From NCBI RefSeq assembly GCF_001613005.1, contig NZ_BDBN01000006.1, forward strand, positions 1 to 64,000: a stretch of 64,000 nucleotides of DNA, in the 5' to 3' direction. This DNA is from Nocardia nova NBRC 15556. Lineage in GTDB: Bacteria > Actinomycetota > Actinomycetes > Mycobacteriales > Mycobacteriaceae. Below, one piece after another: positions 7,453-16,060 of the stretch. The translations under genes were made by a program, and so were the position numbers. The notes beneath the pieces were generated by a model that saw nothing but the letters and a program-made list of their open reading frames with translations, was not told the DNA's origin and ran no database searches. The stretch's first letter is position 1. Each line of letters starts with the position of its first letter.

Positions 7453-8496
7453 GTGTCGAGCGGTACGAGGAGCGGCGTGGTGCGCGCGATCGCCTGTCTG
7501 GTGGCATATCTCGGCGCGGCCGCCCTGCTGTGGACGTCGGTCGCACCGACCGTCTCGGCCGCGCCGGCGGCGCACGTCGTCAGCGAAACCACAGGTCCTG
7601 GAGGTGTACTCCAGATCAGCGTCCACTCACCGTCGATGGATCGCGACATCCCGCTGCAAGTGCTGCGTGCGAAGGACGCCGGTACCCCGGCGCCCACGCT
7701 GTATCTGCTCAACGGCGCCGGCGGTGGCGAGGACGCCGCGACCTGGCTGGCGCAGACCGATGCCGCGGACTTCTTCGCCGACAAGAACGTCAACGTGGTG
7801 ATTCCGATGGAGGGCGCGTTCAGTTACTACACCGACTGGCAGCGCGACGACCCCGGCCTGGCGAAGAAGTTGAAGAACAACGGCCGGAACATGTGGGCCA
7901 CTTTCCTCACCGAAGAGCTTCCGCCCGTGATCGATTCGGCCTTCGGCACCACCGGCGCCAATGCGCTGGCCGGCATCTCGATGGCCGGTACCTCGGTGCT
8001 GGATCTGGCGATCGAGGCGCCCGCGCTCTATCGGAGCGTCTCCGCGTACAGCGGTTGTGCGATGACCAGCGATCCGATCGGCCAGTCGTTCGTCAGCCTG
8101 GTGATCAGCCTGGGCAAGGGCGATGCGACGAATATGTGGGGACCGGTCGGGGGAGAGGGCTGGAAGGCGCACGACCCCTATCTGCACGCCGACCGGCTGC
8201 CGCGAATTCCGATGTACATCTCCAGTGCCAGCGGACTTCCCGGCCGCCACGACAGTCTCGCCGACCCGAGCGTGCGGGCCGACACCGGGGTTTTGGCGAA
8301 TCAGGTTCTCCTCGGCGGCGGTATCGAATCGGCGGCGAACTACTGCACGGCCAAACTCGCCGAGCGCACCCGGGAACTCGGACGCACGGACATCACCTAC
8401 AACTTCCACCCGGCGGGAACCCACTCGTGGGGCTATTGGCAGGACGACCTGCACAAATCGTGGCCGATGATGGCCGCGGCCATCGGCGCGAACTGA
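7453..8496 (+). CDS. mycoloyltransferase (antigen 85 / esterase D fold)
   Basis: Exported acyltransferase of 347 residues that should move mycolic acids from trehalose monomycolate onto an acceptor. Start GTG 7453, with GAGG at 7441; GTG 7477 behind AGGAG is an alternative. The N-terminus is a Sec signal with a hydrophobic core and a VSA-AP cleavage site. The nucleophile elbow is GISMAG with Ser176, and a catalytic histidine sits in GTHSWGYW at His324. The fold resembles Ag85 and the corynebacterial Cmt/Myt enzymes. It follows two tiny peptide genes in the same direction at 70-bp spacing, so peptide O-mycoloylation is a plausible specific job. It is about 35-40% alike, by eye, to the copy at 44945. 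Confidence 0.88.
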   Translation: MSSGTRSGVVRAIACLVAYLGAAALLWTSVAPTVSAAPAAHVVSETTGPGGVLQISVHSPSMDRDIPLQVLRAKDAGTPAPTLYLLNGAGGGEDAATWLAQTDAADFFADKNVNVVIPMEGAFSYYTDWQRDDPGLAKKLKNNGRNMWATFLTEELPPVIDSAFGTTGANALAGISMAGTSVLDLAIEAPALYRSVSAYSGCAMTSDPIGQSFVSLVISLGKGDATNMWGPVGGEGWKAHDPYLHADRLPRIPMYISSASGLPGRHDSLADPSVRADTGVLANQVLLGGGIESAANYCTAKLAERTRELGRTDITYNFHPAGTHSWGYWQDDLHKSWPMMAAAIGAN

Positions 8497-8521
8497 GCCG
8501 CTCCGCGCCGCCGCGCGGCCA

Positions 8522-9988
8522 TCACCCCTGTGTCGTGAGCCGTTCACTCAGTTCGCGGAACGAGCGCAGCAGCAGTTCGCCGTACCGCGCCGGATCCGGG
8601 AGCATGCCGGTATCGGAGCTGACCGCGATCACCACCTGATCGCCCTGGGAGGTGATCAGATGCCGCAGGCCGTCGCCGTCCATGATCGGGAGGACGCCGA
8701 AGGCGCTGATCACCGGTGCGCCGAGAAATTCCAGCCGGTCCGCGACCGGCGGCACATTGCTGATGGTGGTGTTGGACAGCGGCACTGTGTCGACGTTGTC
8801 GAAAACCCGCTGCGCGCGAGCCCATCCGGCCAGTCGCAACAGCCAGGCGGGTGAGGTCTGCATCCGGCTCTCGCGCACGATCACCGCCGGGTCGGCCCAG
8901 CGCCGCTTCTCGTCCTGGGCCGATTGCCGGATCGCGCGCAGCCGTTCCAGCGGATCGGTGAGATCGGTGTGCAGGTCCACCGACATCTGACACAGCTGAT
9001 TCGCCGAATTCCACCGGCCGAGTCCGCGCATCGAGATCGGCACCATCGCGCTCAAGGACGCGGACGGGGTTTCGCTCTGCTCGGTGAGATAGGCCGAGAG
9101 CGCGCCCGAGACGACGGCCAACAGCAGGTCGTTGACCGTAATGCGCTCGGCGGAGGCCGCTTTCGCCGCCCTGACCTGTGCGAGCGGCAGGGTGACGAGA
9201 TCGAAGGCGGGTGTCGCGCCGATGCGGCGATTGAAGCGGGTAGCGGGACGCAGCGGAATCGGTTCGCGGAGCAGGTTTTCCGCGACCTCCGCCTGGACCG
9301 TGCGGGCCGCCGCCCGCGTGCGGGCCACGCCGGAGACGAAACGTGCGAACCGATACGGCGTGACGGCGGCGGCGCGCAGCAGCGCGGAGGGCTGCGACCA
9401 GCGGCGATCGATCGTGGGGAGCGGCGGATGAGTGTCCGCGGCGCCGAACAGTTTCCGTTCGAGTTCGCGGGTGGCCACACCGTCGCCGACGCTGTGATGG
9501 AACTTCAGCACCACGATCGTCACCGGCTCGGTGGTCTCGGGAAAGCCGTGTACGCGGTCGAAGAGGTGCAGTTCCCACGGCGGACGGGTGAGATCCATAC
9601 GGGCCGCGGCGATCTCGGCCAAGCGACCGCGCACCTCGTCCCAGGGCCACGACGCACGTTCCTCGATCGTCACGTGATGGTCGATGTCGAAGCCCGAGTC
9701 GGGGACCCAGTACGGCAGGTCGACATCGCCCGGTACGTGTTCGAGCCGGCGGTGGAACAGCGGTGCGTAGCCGAGCCGCTCCCGCATCCAGGCCCGCACC
9801 TGTGCCCGGCTCACCGCTCGTCCATCCGATCCGGCCGCGTCCGTCGCGCCGGCGAACACATAGGCGGCGACGATATTCGACGGATGCCGCTCGAACTCGT
9901 CGTAGACGAATACCGCATCGCGCGGACTCAGCTGTTCGGCGGTGACGTGCGGAGCGCTGCTCGTATCGCGGCTCGTTTTCGTCGTCAT
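8522..9988 (-). CDS. wax ester synthase/diacylglycerol acyltransferase (WS/DGAT)
   Basis: Acyl-CoA-dependent acyltransferase of 488 residues, forming triacylglycerol or wax esters at the membrane/lipid-droplet surface. The catalytic HHxxxDG motif is HHSVGDG at residues 164-170. The C-terminal half has the family-typical PLSNTTISNVPP segment, followed by the usual conserved tail. Start ATG 9988 is preceded by CAGGAG at 7-8 nt. It converges with the mycoloyltransferase (25 bp between stops), which fits a lipid-rich neighbourhood but not an operon. The family is heavily duplicated in Nocardia and Mycobacterium; the acceptor preference cannot be read here. Confidence 0.93.
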   Translation of the reverse strand: MTTKTSRDTSSAPHVTAEQLSPRDAVFVYDEFERHPSNIVAAYVFAGATDAAGSDGRAVSRAQVRAWMRERLGYAPLFHRRLEHVPGDVDLPYWVPDSGFDIDHHVTIEERASWPWDEVRGRLAEIAAARMDLTRPPWELHLFDRVHGFPETTEPVTIVVLKFHHSVGDGVATRELERKLFGAADTHPPLPTIDRRWSQPSALLRAAAVTPYRFARFVSGVARTRAAARTVQAEVAENLLREPIPLRPATRFNRRIGATPAFDLVTLPLAQVRAAKAASAERITVNDLLLAVVSGALSAYLTEQSETPSASLSAMVPISMRGLGRWNSANQLCQMSVDLHTDLTDPLERLRAIRQSAQDEKRRWADPAVIVRESRMQTSPAWLLRLAGWARAQRVFDNVDTVPLSNTTISNVPPVADRLEFLGAPVISAFGVLPIMDGDGLRHLITSQGDQVVIAVSSDTGMLPDPARYGELLLRSFRELSERLTTQG

Positions 9989-10451
9989 GAATTACTCCTG
10001 ACCGGACATTGCGCGGGCGATGGAGAATAGGTCCGCACAATTCTTTCTGCGGCGGATACTACCGTCGCATCGACCGAGACGGCGGTGGTGGTCGGCATAT
10101 CCGAGGCGGTGATGCGCGGGCTTCGAATAATGCACGCAACCGCCGAGATGAATGGCGAGAACTCCGTCGAACCGGGACCGCGACCGCCGGCGCAGATTCC
10201 GGCGGCGCCACCGAGTCGTCCGCGCCCTTCCGTACGGTAATAGCTATTGCGCATTATTTCGGTCCGGCAGTGTCATAGCCGATGCGTTATCCGCATGATT
10301 GCCGCGAGCGCGCCCGAGTCGGTTCGATAGCCAAGATCGCTCGTGAATTGCAAGTAGTGCCTCCCACTGCTGGGAGCGGCTTCCGGTTGTGCGCCGGGGC
10401 AAGTGCTGGCATCGTCTTCCCCGCGGGACAGCAGCGGGCGTGAGGGATGTG
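9989..10451. other. 463-bp intergenic region
   Basis: Divergent gap between the WS/DGAT and the membrane-anchored protein. A stretch around 10235-10260 is A/T-rich (TAATAGCTATTGCGCATTATT) and could hold a promoter. Short open frames on both strands lack ribosome-binding sites. I see no RNA gene or repeat. Confidence 0.4.
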
Positions 10452-11252
10452 ATGAGTTCTGAATCCAACCGGCCGCCCGGGCACGCGCCGCAACCGTTCG
10501 GGCCGCCGGTGGGCTCCGCCGATTGGTATTCGCCGCCCCGCCCGCCGCAGCCGCCTCCGCTGCGCGATTCGCGTCCCGCGGCCTCGCCGCCGCGGATCGT
10601 CCGGCGCCCGCCCGAGTCGCCGGAATGGGCGATCGATCCCGATGCCATCCAGCTCGCACTGGGCCCGGCCACGCGTCCGCCGCGCCGGCCCCGGGGCCGC
10701 AAATGGTGGATCGTCGCATCGGCTGCAGTCGTCGTGCTCGCGCTGGCCGGTGGCGGAATCGCGCTGGCCGTCACGGCCACGCGAAAGGAACCGGGTACCG
10801 CTGCCGCGATCGTGACCTCGACGACCTCCGCTCCGGCCGGCTCCGCCGAAACCTCCGCCCCAGCTCCCGGGCCGCAGACTCCGGCATGCCCGGCCGAGGC
10901 GCACGACGGCATCGTGGTGGGCAACGGCGCCGGTGGCGTCACCGACGGGCCGAATTCGATTCTGGGATTCGAATATTCGTACTACACCGAGCGCAGCGGC
11001 GAGCGCGCCCAGGCCTTCGTCGCGCCGGATACCGTCAACGTCGCTCCCGCTGTGGGGCTGCAGCAGGCGATCGACACCGTGATCCCGGTCGGGACCACGT
11101 ACTGCGTCCACATCACCACGCGCGAGCCGGAACTGTTCGATGTGGATATCGAGGAATACCGGCCCGACGGCGGTCACGCGACCTACCGGCAATCCGTGCG
11201 CACGGTCGTCCGCGACGGCCGCACCCTGCTCTACGAGATCCGCGGGCGGTAG
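10452..11252 (+). CDS. proline-rich single-pass membrane protein of unknown function
   Basis: 266 residues from ATG 10452, behind GAGGGATGTG. The first 90 or so residues are cytoplasmic, Pro/Arg-rich and disordered. A basic stretch (RPRGRKWW) then leads into a single hydrophobic helix around 94-114. A Thr/Ser/Ala/Pro linker follows, and then a compact extracytoplasmic domain of about 120 residues with two Cys that could pair. This pro-rich tail, one helix, small outer domain layout is common among uncharacterised actinobacterial envelope proteins. I do not recognise the outer domain. It precedes the molybdopterin enzyme by 74 bp on the same strand, but no functional link is evident. Confidence 0.8.
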   Translation: MSSESNRPPGHAPQPFGPPVGSADWYSPPRPPQPPPLRDSRPAASPPRIVRRPPESPEWAIDPDAIQLALGPATRPPRRPRGRKWWIVASAAVVVLALAGGGIALAVTATRKEPGTAAAIVTSTTSAPAGSAETSAPAPGPQTPACPAEAHDGIVVGNGAGGVTDGPNSILGFEYSYYTERSGERAQAFVAPDTVNVAPAVGLQQAIDTVIPVGTTYCVHITTREPELFDVDIEEYRPDGGHATYRQSVRTVVRDGRTLLYEIRGR

Positions 11253-11326
11253 CGCCGATCCGGCGGGGCTGTACCGATGCCGCGGGCGCCGGTACGCTGC
11301 GAGATGCCGCGCTGAGAGGATGTGCC

Positions 11327-13480
11327 ATGGATACTCGCATTGTTTCTCGGCAGTGCACCCTATGTGAGGCGCACTGCGGAATCCGGGTCACCGTCGAGGA
11401 CGACCGCGTCGTCCGGATCGAGGGAGATCCCGACGATGTGCTGTCCCAGGGATATATCTGTCCCAAAGCCACCGCGATGGGTGCACTGCACCACGACCCG
11501 GACCGGCTTCGCACACCGGTACGCCGAGTCGGCGATCGGTTCGAGCCGATCGGATGGGACGAGGCGTTCCGGGAGATCGGGCAGCGGCTGCGCGAGATCC
11601 GCTCCGAACACGGTCCGAGCGCGATCGGCATGTATCTGGGAAACCCTGCGGCACACAGTTCTTCGGTGCTGTACGGCGTGCTGCTGCGGGTGGCGCTGCT
11701 GACCCGCAACTTCTTCTCCGCCTCGTCGATCGATCAGTTCCCGCAGGAGTTCGCGGCCTGGCGGATGTTCGGATCCAATGTCCTCATGCCGGTCGCCGAT
11801 ATCGATCGCACCGACCGGCTGGTGATCCTGGGGGCCAATCCGGCCGTGTCGAACGGGTCGGTGACCACCATGCCGAACGCCAAACAGCGCATCAAGCGGG
11901 TGCGGGAGCGCGGCGGCACGGTCGTGGTGATCGATCCACGCCGCACCGAGACCGCGCGGCTGGCCGACCAGCACATCGCGGTCGTCCCCGGTGGTGACGT
12001 CTACCTGCTGCTGGCCGTGCTCCATGTGCTGATCGACGAGAAGCTGTGCGACGAGCGGGCGGTGCGCGCGCGCTGCACGGGCTGGGACGAGCTGCGCGAG
12101 ACCGTCGCGCAGTGCACTCCCGAACTCGCGGCCCCGCACGCCGGTGTCGACGCCGAGACCATCCGCGGTTTCGCCCGCGACCATGCCGCGGCCCGCTCGG
12201 CCGTGCTCTACGCGCGGATCGGGGTGTGTCAGCAGGTGACCGGCACGCTCACGCACTGGCTGGTGAACACGATCAACGCGGTGACCGGCAATCTGGACCG
12301 GGCGGGCGGCCAGATGTTCGCGACCGCGCCGGTCGACGCCGCCCGGTACGCCAAATACCTGCCGATGGGGCACGGGGCGTGGACCGATCGCTCGGGCCGC
12401 TACAAGTCCTTCCGATCCGAACTGCCGGTGGCGGCGCTGGCCGACGAAATTCTCACCGAGGGCCGCGGGCAGATCCGGGCGATGGTCACCTACGCCGGCA
12501 ATCCGGTGCTGTCGACGCCGCAGCGCGGGCGCCTCGACGCGGCGCTGGAATCGCTGGATTTCTTTGTGGCCGTGGACATGTACGTCACCGAGACCACTCG
12601 GCACGCCGACATCATCCTGCCGCCGGTGTCCCAGCTCGAGCGCGAGGACGTCAATCTGCTGTTCCCGGTGTTCAGTGTGCGCAACAACCTGCGCTACGAC
12701 GCCAAGGTTTTCGAGCCGCCGGCCGACGGGCTCGAGGACTGGCAGATCATGGCCCGGCTGGTCACCGAGGTGGTGGCGCTGCCCGCGCGACGCCTCACGG
12801 GCAAGGCGCTCAACGCGGTATTCGAACGACTCTCGCCCCTGCGGTTGGCGGCCCTGGGCATCGCGGCCGGTCCGTACGGCGTGCTGCGCCGCGGACGGGC
12901 GGGCCTGACGATCACCAAGCTGCGCGCTTCCGTGGGCGGTGTGGATCTCGGACCGCTGCGCCCGCGCCTGCGCACGCTGATCGGCACTCGCGACCGCAAG
13001 GTCCGGCTGGCGCCGCAGGACTTCTGTGCCGAGGTGGCGAAGCTGCTCGCCGATCTGCCGGCCACGCCGCGCACCGCGGCCGACGGATACGATCTGCGCC
13101 TGATCGGCCGGCGCCACCTGCGCAGCAACAACTCCTGGTTGCACAACGTCCCGGCCATGGTGAAGGGCCGCGATCGCTGCACCGTGCTCATGCATCCCGT
13201 CGACGCCGGCGCGCGCGGGCTGACCGACGGCGAACCGGTCACGGTCTCCTCGCCGAGCGGTTCGATCGTGGTGACCCTCGAGGTCGGCGACGACATCCGC
13301 CCCGGCACGGTCGCGATCCCGCACGGCTGGGGCCACCGTGAACCCGGCGTGGGCTGGCGGGTCGCCGCCTCCCTCCCGGGCGCCAATGTCAACCTCCTCC
13401 ACGACCCGGCGCTGGTCGACCCGCTGTCCGGCACGGCCGCGGTCAACAACACCTGGGTCACGGTGAGCGCCACCGCATAG
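11327..13480 (+). CDS. molybdopterin (bis-MGD) oxidoreductase with an N-terminal 4Fe-4S site
   Basis: 717-residue catalytic subunit of the DMSO-reductase/formate-dehydrogenase superfamily. I start it at ATG 11327 behind GAGAGGA; the frame is open much further upstream but those codons overlap the previous gene. The N-terminus binds one cluster through Cys10, Cys13, Cys17 and Cys45 (CTLCEAHC then GYICPKA). The molybdopterin-binding core follows, then the C-terminal dinucleotide-binding domain (about 580-717, with RSNNSWLHNVP). There is no Tat signal, so it is cytoplasmic. No iron-sulfur or membrane partner subunit is adjacent. It resembles the single-subunit mycobacterial enzyme Rv0197. The active-site metal ligand is not obvious and the substrate is unknown. 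Confidence 0.9.
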   Translation: MDTRIVSRQCTLCEAHCGIRVTVEDDRVVRIEGDPDDVLSQGYICPKATAMGALHHDPDRLRTPVRRVGDRFEPIGWDEAFREIGQRLREIRSEHGPSAIGMYLGNPAAHSSSVLYGVLLRVALLTRNFFSASSIDQFPQEFAAWRMFGSNVLMPVADIDRTDRLVILGANPAVSNGSVTTMPNAKQRIKRVRERGGTVVVIDPRRTETARLADQHIAVVPGGDVYLLLAVLHVLIDEKLCDERAVRARCTGWDELRETVAQCTPELAAPHAGVDAETIRGFARDHAAARSAVLYARIGVCQQVTGTLTHWLVNTINAVTGNLDRAGGQMFATAPVDAARYAKYLPMGHGAWTDRSGRYKSFRSELPVAALADEILTEGRGQIRAMVTYAGNPVLSTPQRGRLDAALESLDFFVAVDMYVTETTRHADIILPPVSQLEREDVNLLFPVFSVRNNLRYDAKVFEPPADGLEDWQIMARLVTEVVALPARRLTGKALNAVFERLSPLRLAALGIAAGPYGVLRRGRAGLTITKLRASVGGVDLGPLRPRLRTLIGTRDRKVRLAPQDFCAEVAKLLADLPATPRTAADGYDLRLIGRRHLRSNNSWLHNVPAMVKGRDRCTVLMHPVDAGARGLTDGEPVTVSSPSGSIVVTLEVGDDIRPGTVAIPHGWGHREPGVGWRVAASLPGANVNLLHDPALVDPLSGTAAVNNTWVTVSATA

Positions 13481-13592
13481 CCGGCGCGACAGCGCCTACG
13501 GCCCGGTATCTTTCGAGCGATCGAACGCTCTCGGTACGGATGTGGTTGGCTGTACCGTCAGCGGATACGGGCCGATCGACCGGAAGGGTGTC

Positions 13593-13808
13593 ATGGCTGA
13601 GGAAGTGCTCGCGGAGATGGTGTCGACCGTCTTCCAGATCGTCGCGCAGGAGGGTGCGGCGGTGCATGAGGGTGACACCCTGGTCCTGCTGGAATCGATG
13701 AAGATGGAGATCCCGGTGGTGGCCGAGTCGGACGGAACCGTGGCCTCGATCAATGTGAAACCCGGCGATGTCCTCCAGAAGGGCGATCTGATCGCCGTCA
13801 TCTCGTAG
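13593..13808 (+). CDS. biotinylated/lipoyl-domain protein, TB7.3 family
   Basis: A stand-alone biotin-attachment domain of 71 residues, start ATG 13593 behind GGAAGGGTG. The acceptor lysine is in ESMKMEIP (about residue 36). The length, the MAEEV start and the LIAVIS end match M. tuberculosis TB7.3 (Rv3221c) as I remember it. It should serve as a carrier domain for biotin-dependent carboxyl transfer, although the partner enzyme is not known from sequence. It lies 54 bp ahead of the PdtaS-type kinase, the same arrangement as in mycobacteria, and begins the conserved block of this window. Confidence 0.93.
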   Translation: MAEEVLAEMVSTVFQIVAQEGAAVHEGDTLVLLESMKMEIPVVAESDGTVASINVKPGDVLQKGDLIAVIS

Positions 13809-13862
13809 CTTCGGCCGCGACACGACTTCGGCCCGCGGGCGCGTGCCGTAGCCTTTGTTCCC

Positions 13863-15377
13863 GTGTCCACTCTTAGTGATCTGCTCGCCGAACACACCGA
13901 TCTCCCCGGTGCGGCGGTGGATCATCTGCAGCGCGTAGTGGGGGATTGGCAGCTGCTGGCCGATCTGTCGTTCGCCGATCTGCAACTGTGGGTCGGCATC
14001 GGCCCGGTGACCGACGGTGCCGATGTGGTGTGCGTCGCCCAGTGCCGGCCCACGACCGCCCCGACGGTTCAGCCCGACGATCTGGTCGGGTCGCTGGCCT
14101 CCCGCCAGGATCATCCGCAGATCTTCCAGGCCCTGAGCTCGGGCGAGATCGTGCGTGTGGAGGGTGACGGCGAATCCGCCGGCGTCTACCACCCGACCCC
14201 CGCACGAGTCATCCGCGAGGGTATTCCGGTGCGCTGCGGCACCGACGTCATCGCCGTGCTGGGCCGCGATACCGATATGCAGCGCTCGAAGGTCCGCGGC
14301 AGCCTCGAACACGCCTATATGAGCTGCGCCGACGATCTGTGCCAGATGATCGCCGACGGCACCTTCCCGACGCTGGAGGACCGCACCGGCTCACATTCCA
14401 GTCCGCGCGCCGGGGACGGCTTCATCCGTCTCGACACCGACGGGTCGGTCGTCTACGCCAGCCCGAACGCGCTGTCGGCGTATCACCGCATGGGCCTGCA
14501 GAGCGAATTGGCCGGACAGGATCTGGCCCAGTCGACCCGTTCCCTGATCACCGATCCGTTCGACGCGCAGGAGGTCGTCAGCGACATCCAGGCCGCGCTG
14601 GCCGGCAAATCGGGGCGGCGGATGGAGGTCGAGGCCCGCGGTGCGACGGTGCTGCTGCGCACGCTGGTGCTGCGCCCGCACGGTGAACTGGCGGGGGCCG
14701 CGGTGCTGGTCCGCGATGTCACGGAGGTCAAGCGCCGCGACCGGGCGCTGCTGTCCAAGGACGCCACCATCCGCGAGATCCATCACCGGGTGAAGAACAA
14801 CCTGCAGACCGTCGCCGCGCTGCTGCGCCTGCAGGCCCGCCGCACCGAGAACGAGGAGGCCCGGGTGGCGCTCACCGAATCGGTGCGCCGCGTCACCTCC
14901 ATCGCCTCCGTGCACGAAATGCTGTCGATGTCGGTGGACGAGGAGGTCGACCTCGACGAGGTGGTGGATCGCCTGCTGCCGATCATGGCCGATGTGGCGA
15001 CCGTGCACACCGCCCGCATCAAGGTCCGCCGCGACGGTTCGCTGGGAGTTTTCTCCGCCGAACGCGCGACCCCGTTGGTGATGGTGCTGACCGAATTGGT
15101 GCAGAACGCCATCGAGCACGCCTTCGATGCCGGCGAAAACGGAACTGTCACAATACGTTCCGAGCGTTCGGCGCGCTGGCTGGACGTCATCATCAGCGAC
15201 GACGGGCGCGGGTTGCCGGAGGGATTCAGCCTGGAGGGTTCCGATCGGCTGGGATTGCAGATCGTGCGCACTCTGGTCACCGCGGAACTCGGGGGCTCGA
15301 TCGGTTTGCACCCGGGCGCCGATATCGGCACCGACGCGGTGCTGCGGGTGCCGCTGGGCCGTCGCAACTCACGCTGA
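13863..15377 (+). CDS. pdtaS: sensor histidine kinase PdtaS
   Basis: Soluble HWE/HisKA_2-type kinase of 504 residues that phosphorylates the ANTAR-domain, RNA-binding regulator PdtaR in mycobacteria. Order of domains: GAF-like (about 1-150), PAS (about 180-290), HisKA_2 dimerisation/H-box (REIHHRVKNNLQ, 305-315), then the ATPase domain with the N-box ELVQNAIEHAF and DDGRGLPEG. There are no membrane segments, so it senses a cytoplasmic signal. Start GTG 13863. Its place between the TB7.3-type gene and whiB1 matches Rv3220c. The PdtaR partner is not in this window. A strong hairpin terminates it at 15488. Confidence 0.93.
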   Translation: MSTLSDLLAEHTDLPGAAVDHLQRVVGDWQLLADLSFADLQLWVGIGPVTDGADVVCVAQCRPTTAPTVQPDDLVGSLASRQDHPQIFQALSSGEIVRVEGDGESAGVYHPTPARVIREGIPVRCGTDVIAVLGRDTDMQRSKVRGSLEHAYMSCADDLCQMIADGTFPTLEDRTGSHSSPRAGDGFIRLDTDGSVVYASPNALSAYHRMGLQSELAGQDLAQSTRSLITDPFDAQEVVSDIQAALAGKSGRRMEVEARGATVLLRTLVLRPHGELAGAAVLVRDVTEVKRRDRALLSKDATIREIHHRVKNNLQTVAALLRLQARRTENEEARVALTESVRRVTSIASVHEMLSMSVDEEVDLDEVVDRLLPIMADVATVHTARIKVRRDGSLGVFSAERATPLVMVLTELVQNAIEHAFDAGENGTVTIRSERSARWLDVIISDDGRGLPEGFSLEGSDRLGLQIVRTLVTAELGGSIGLHPGADIGTDAVLRVPLGRRNSR

Positions 15378-15487
15378 AAGCGTCCCACGCAAGCACCGCC
15401 ACTCGCGGAAATCGGATAAGTCCGAATCGCCGTCGGACGGTTATGTGAAATAGGGCGGGAAAACAATCCGGCAACAAAAACAGTGAA

Positions 15488-15512
15488 GCCCGGCACCTTT
15501 CCGGTGCCGGGC
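15488..15512. terminator. bidirectional hairpin terminator between pdtaS and whiB1
   Basis: Perfect 10-bp stem, GCCCGGCACC (15488-15497) with its complement (15503-15512) and a TTTCC loop, 111 bp past the pdtaS stop and 60 bp past the whiB1 stop on the other strand. Confidence 0.8.
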
Positions 15513-15571
15513 CGAAATGCGTTACCGGTCGAGGTTGTGCGGTTTACTACGAGCCGGTAACGCCGCGCGTC

Positions 15572-15826
15572 TCAGACGACGCTGCGAGTGCGGGTGCGGG
15601 CGTTGCGCCGCTTCAGCGCCCGGCGTTCGTCTTCGCTCATACCACCCCACACGCCGGCATCCTGTCCGGAGGACAGGGCCCAGGACAGGCAGTCGGCTGT
15701 CACGGGGCAGCGGGCGCAGACCAGCTTGGCATCGGCAATCTGCGCGAGCGCCGGACCACTGTTACCCACCGGGAAGAACAGCTCGGGGTCCTCGTCGCGA
15801 CAGATGGCCTTGTGGCGCCAGTCCAT
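15572..15826 (-). CDS. whiB1: WhiB1 iron-sulfur transcription factor
   Basis: 84-residue WhiB protein. In M. tuberculosis WhiB1 is an essential, nitric-oxide-sensitive regulator that binds DNA and region 4 of sigma-A. The four cluster ligands are Cys9, Cys37, Cys40 and Cys46, the spacing of WhiB1. The GVWGGMSEDERR turn and the basic C-terminal tail (RRNARTRTR) for DNA contact are present. I start at ATG 15826 behind AAAGGAGCAGAGGA; earlier codons give a non-family extension. The length equals the mycobacterial protein. Its upstream region carries a CRP-like site at 15915, in keeping with cAMP control known for mycobacterial whiB1. Confidence 0.96.
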   Translation of the reverse strand: MDWRHKAICRDEDPELFFPVGNSGPALAQIADAKLVCARCPVTADCLSWALSSGQDAGVWGGMSEDERRALKRRNARTRTRSVV

Positions 15827-15914
15827 TCCTCTGCTCCTTTGCATGGGCGCCGCAAGGCGCCGCTGGTTTGTGGTCCGTTCACTTGTGCGTCTCGAATGTT
15901 TCCGCACGGTTGCT

Positions 15915-15930
15915 TGTGAATGCTTTCACG
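15915..15930. promoter_or_regulatory. CRP/cAMP-receptor site upstream of whiB1
   Basis: TGTGA, six bases, TCACG: one mismatch from the CRP consensus TGTGA-N6-TCACA. It lies 89 bp upstream of the whiB1 start. M. tuberculosis whiB1 is controlled by the CRP-family regulator Rv3676 through sites in the same promoter, which supports the call. Confidence 0.65.
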
Positions 15931-16060
15931 AACACCGTAGATGTCAATAGCCTTCGGGTGCACCGTGGGGAAGCTCACGCTCTAAAGCCCTGAAAAGCCG
16001 GGCCTGCGGAGTCCTTTGTACTCGCTTGCGCTGGTTTCCGCAGCACAACTGCGATGTTTC

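Noticed and set aside
11360..13402. 680-codon minus-strand frame opposite the molybdopterin oxidoreductase
   Set aside because: Shadow of a strong gene with intact motifs; no ribosome-binding site and no recognisable protein sequence.
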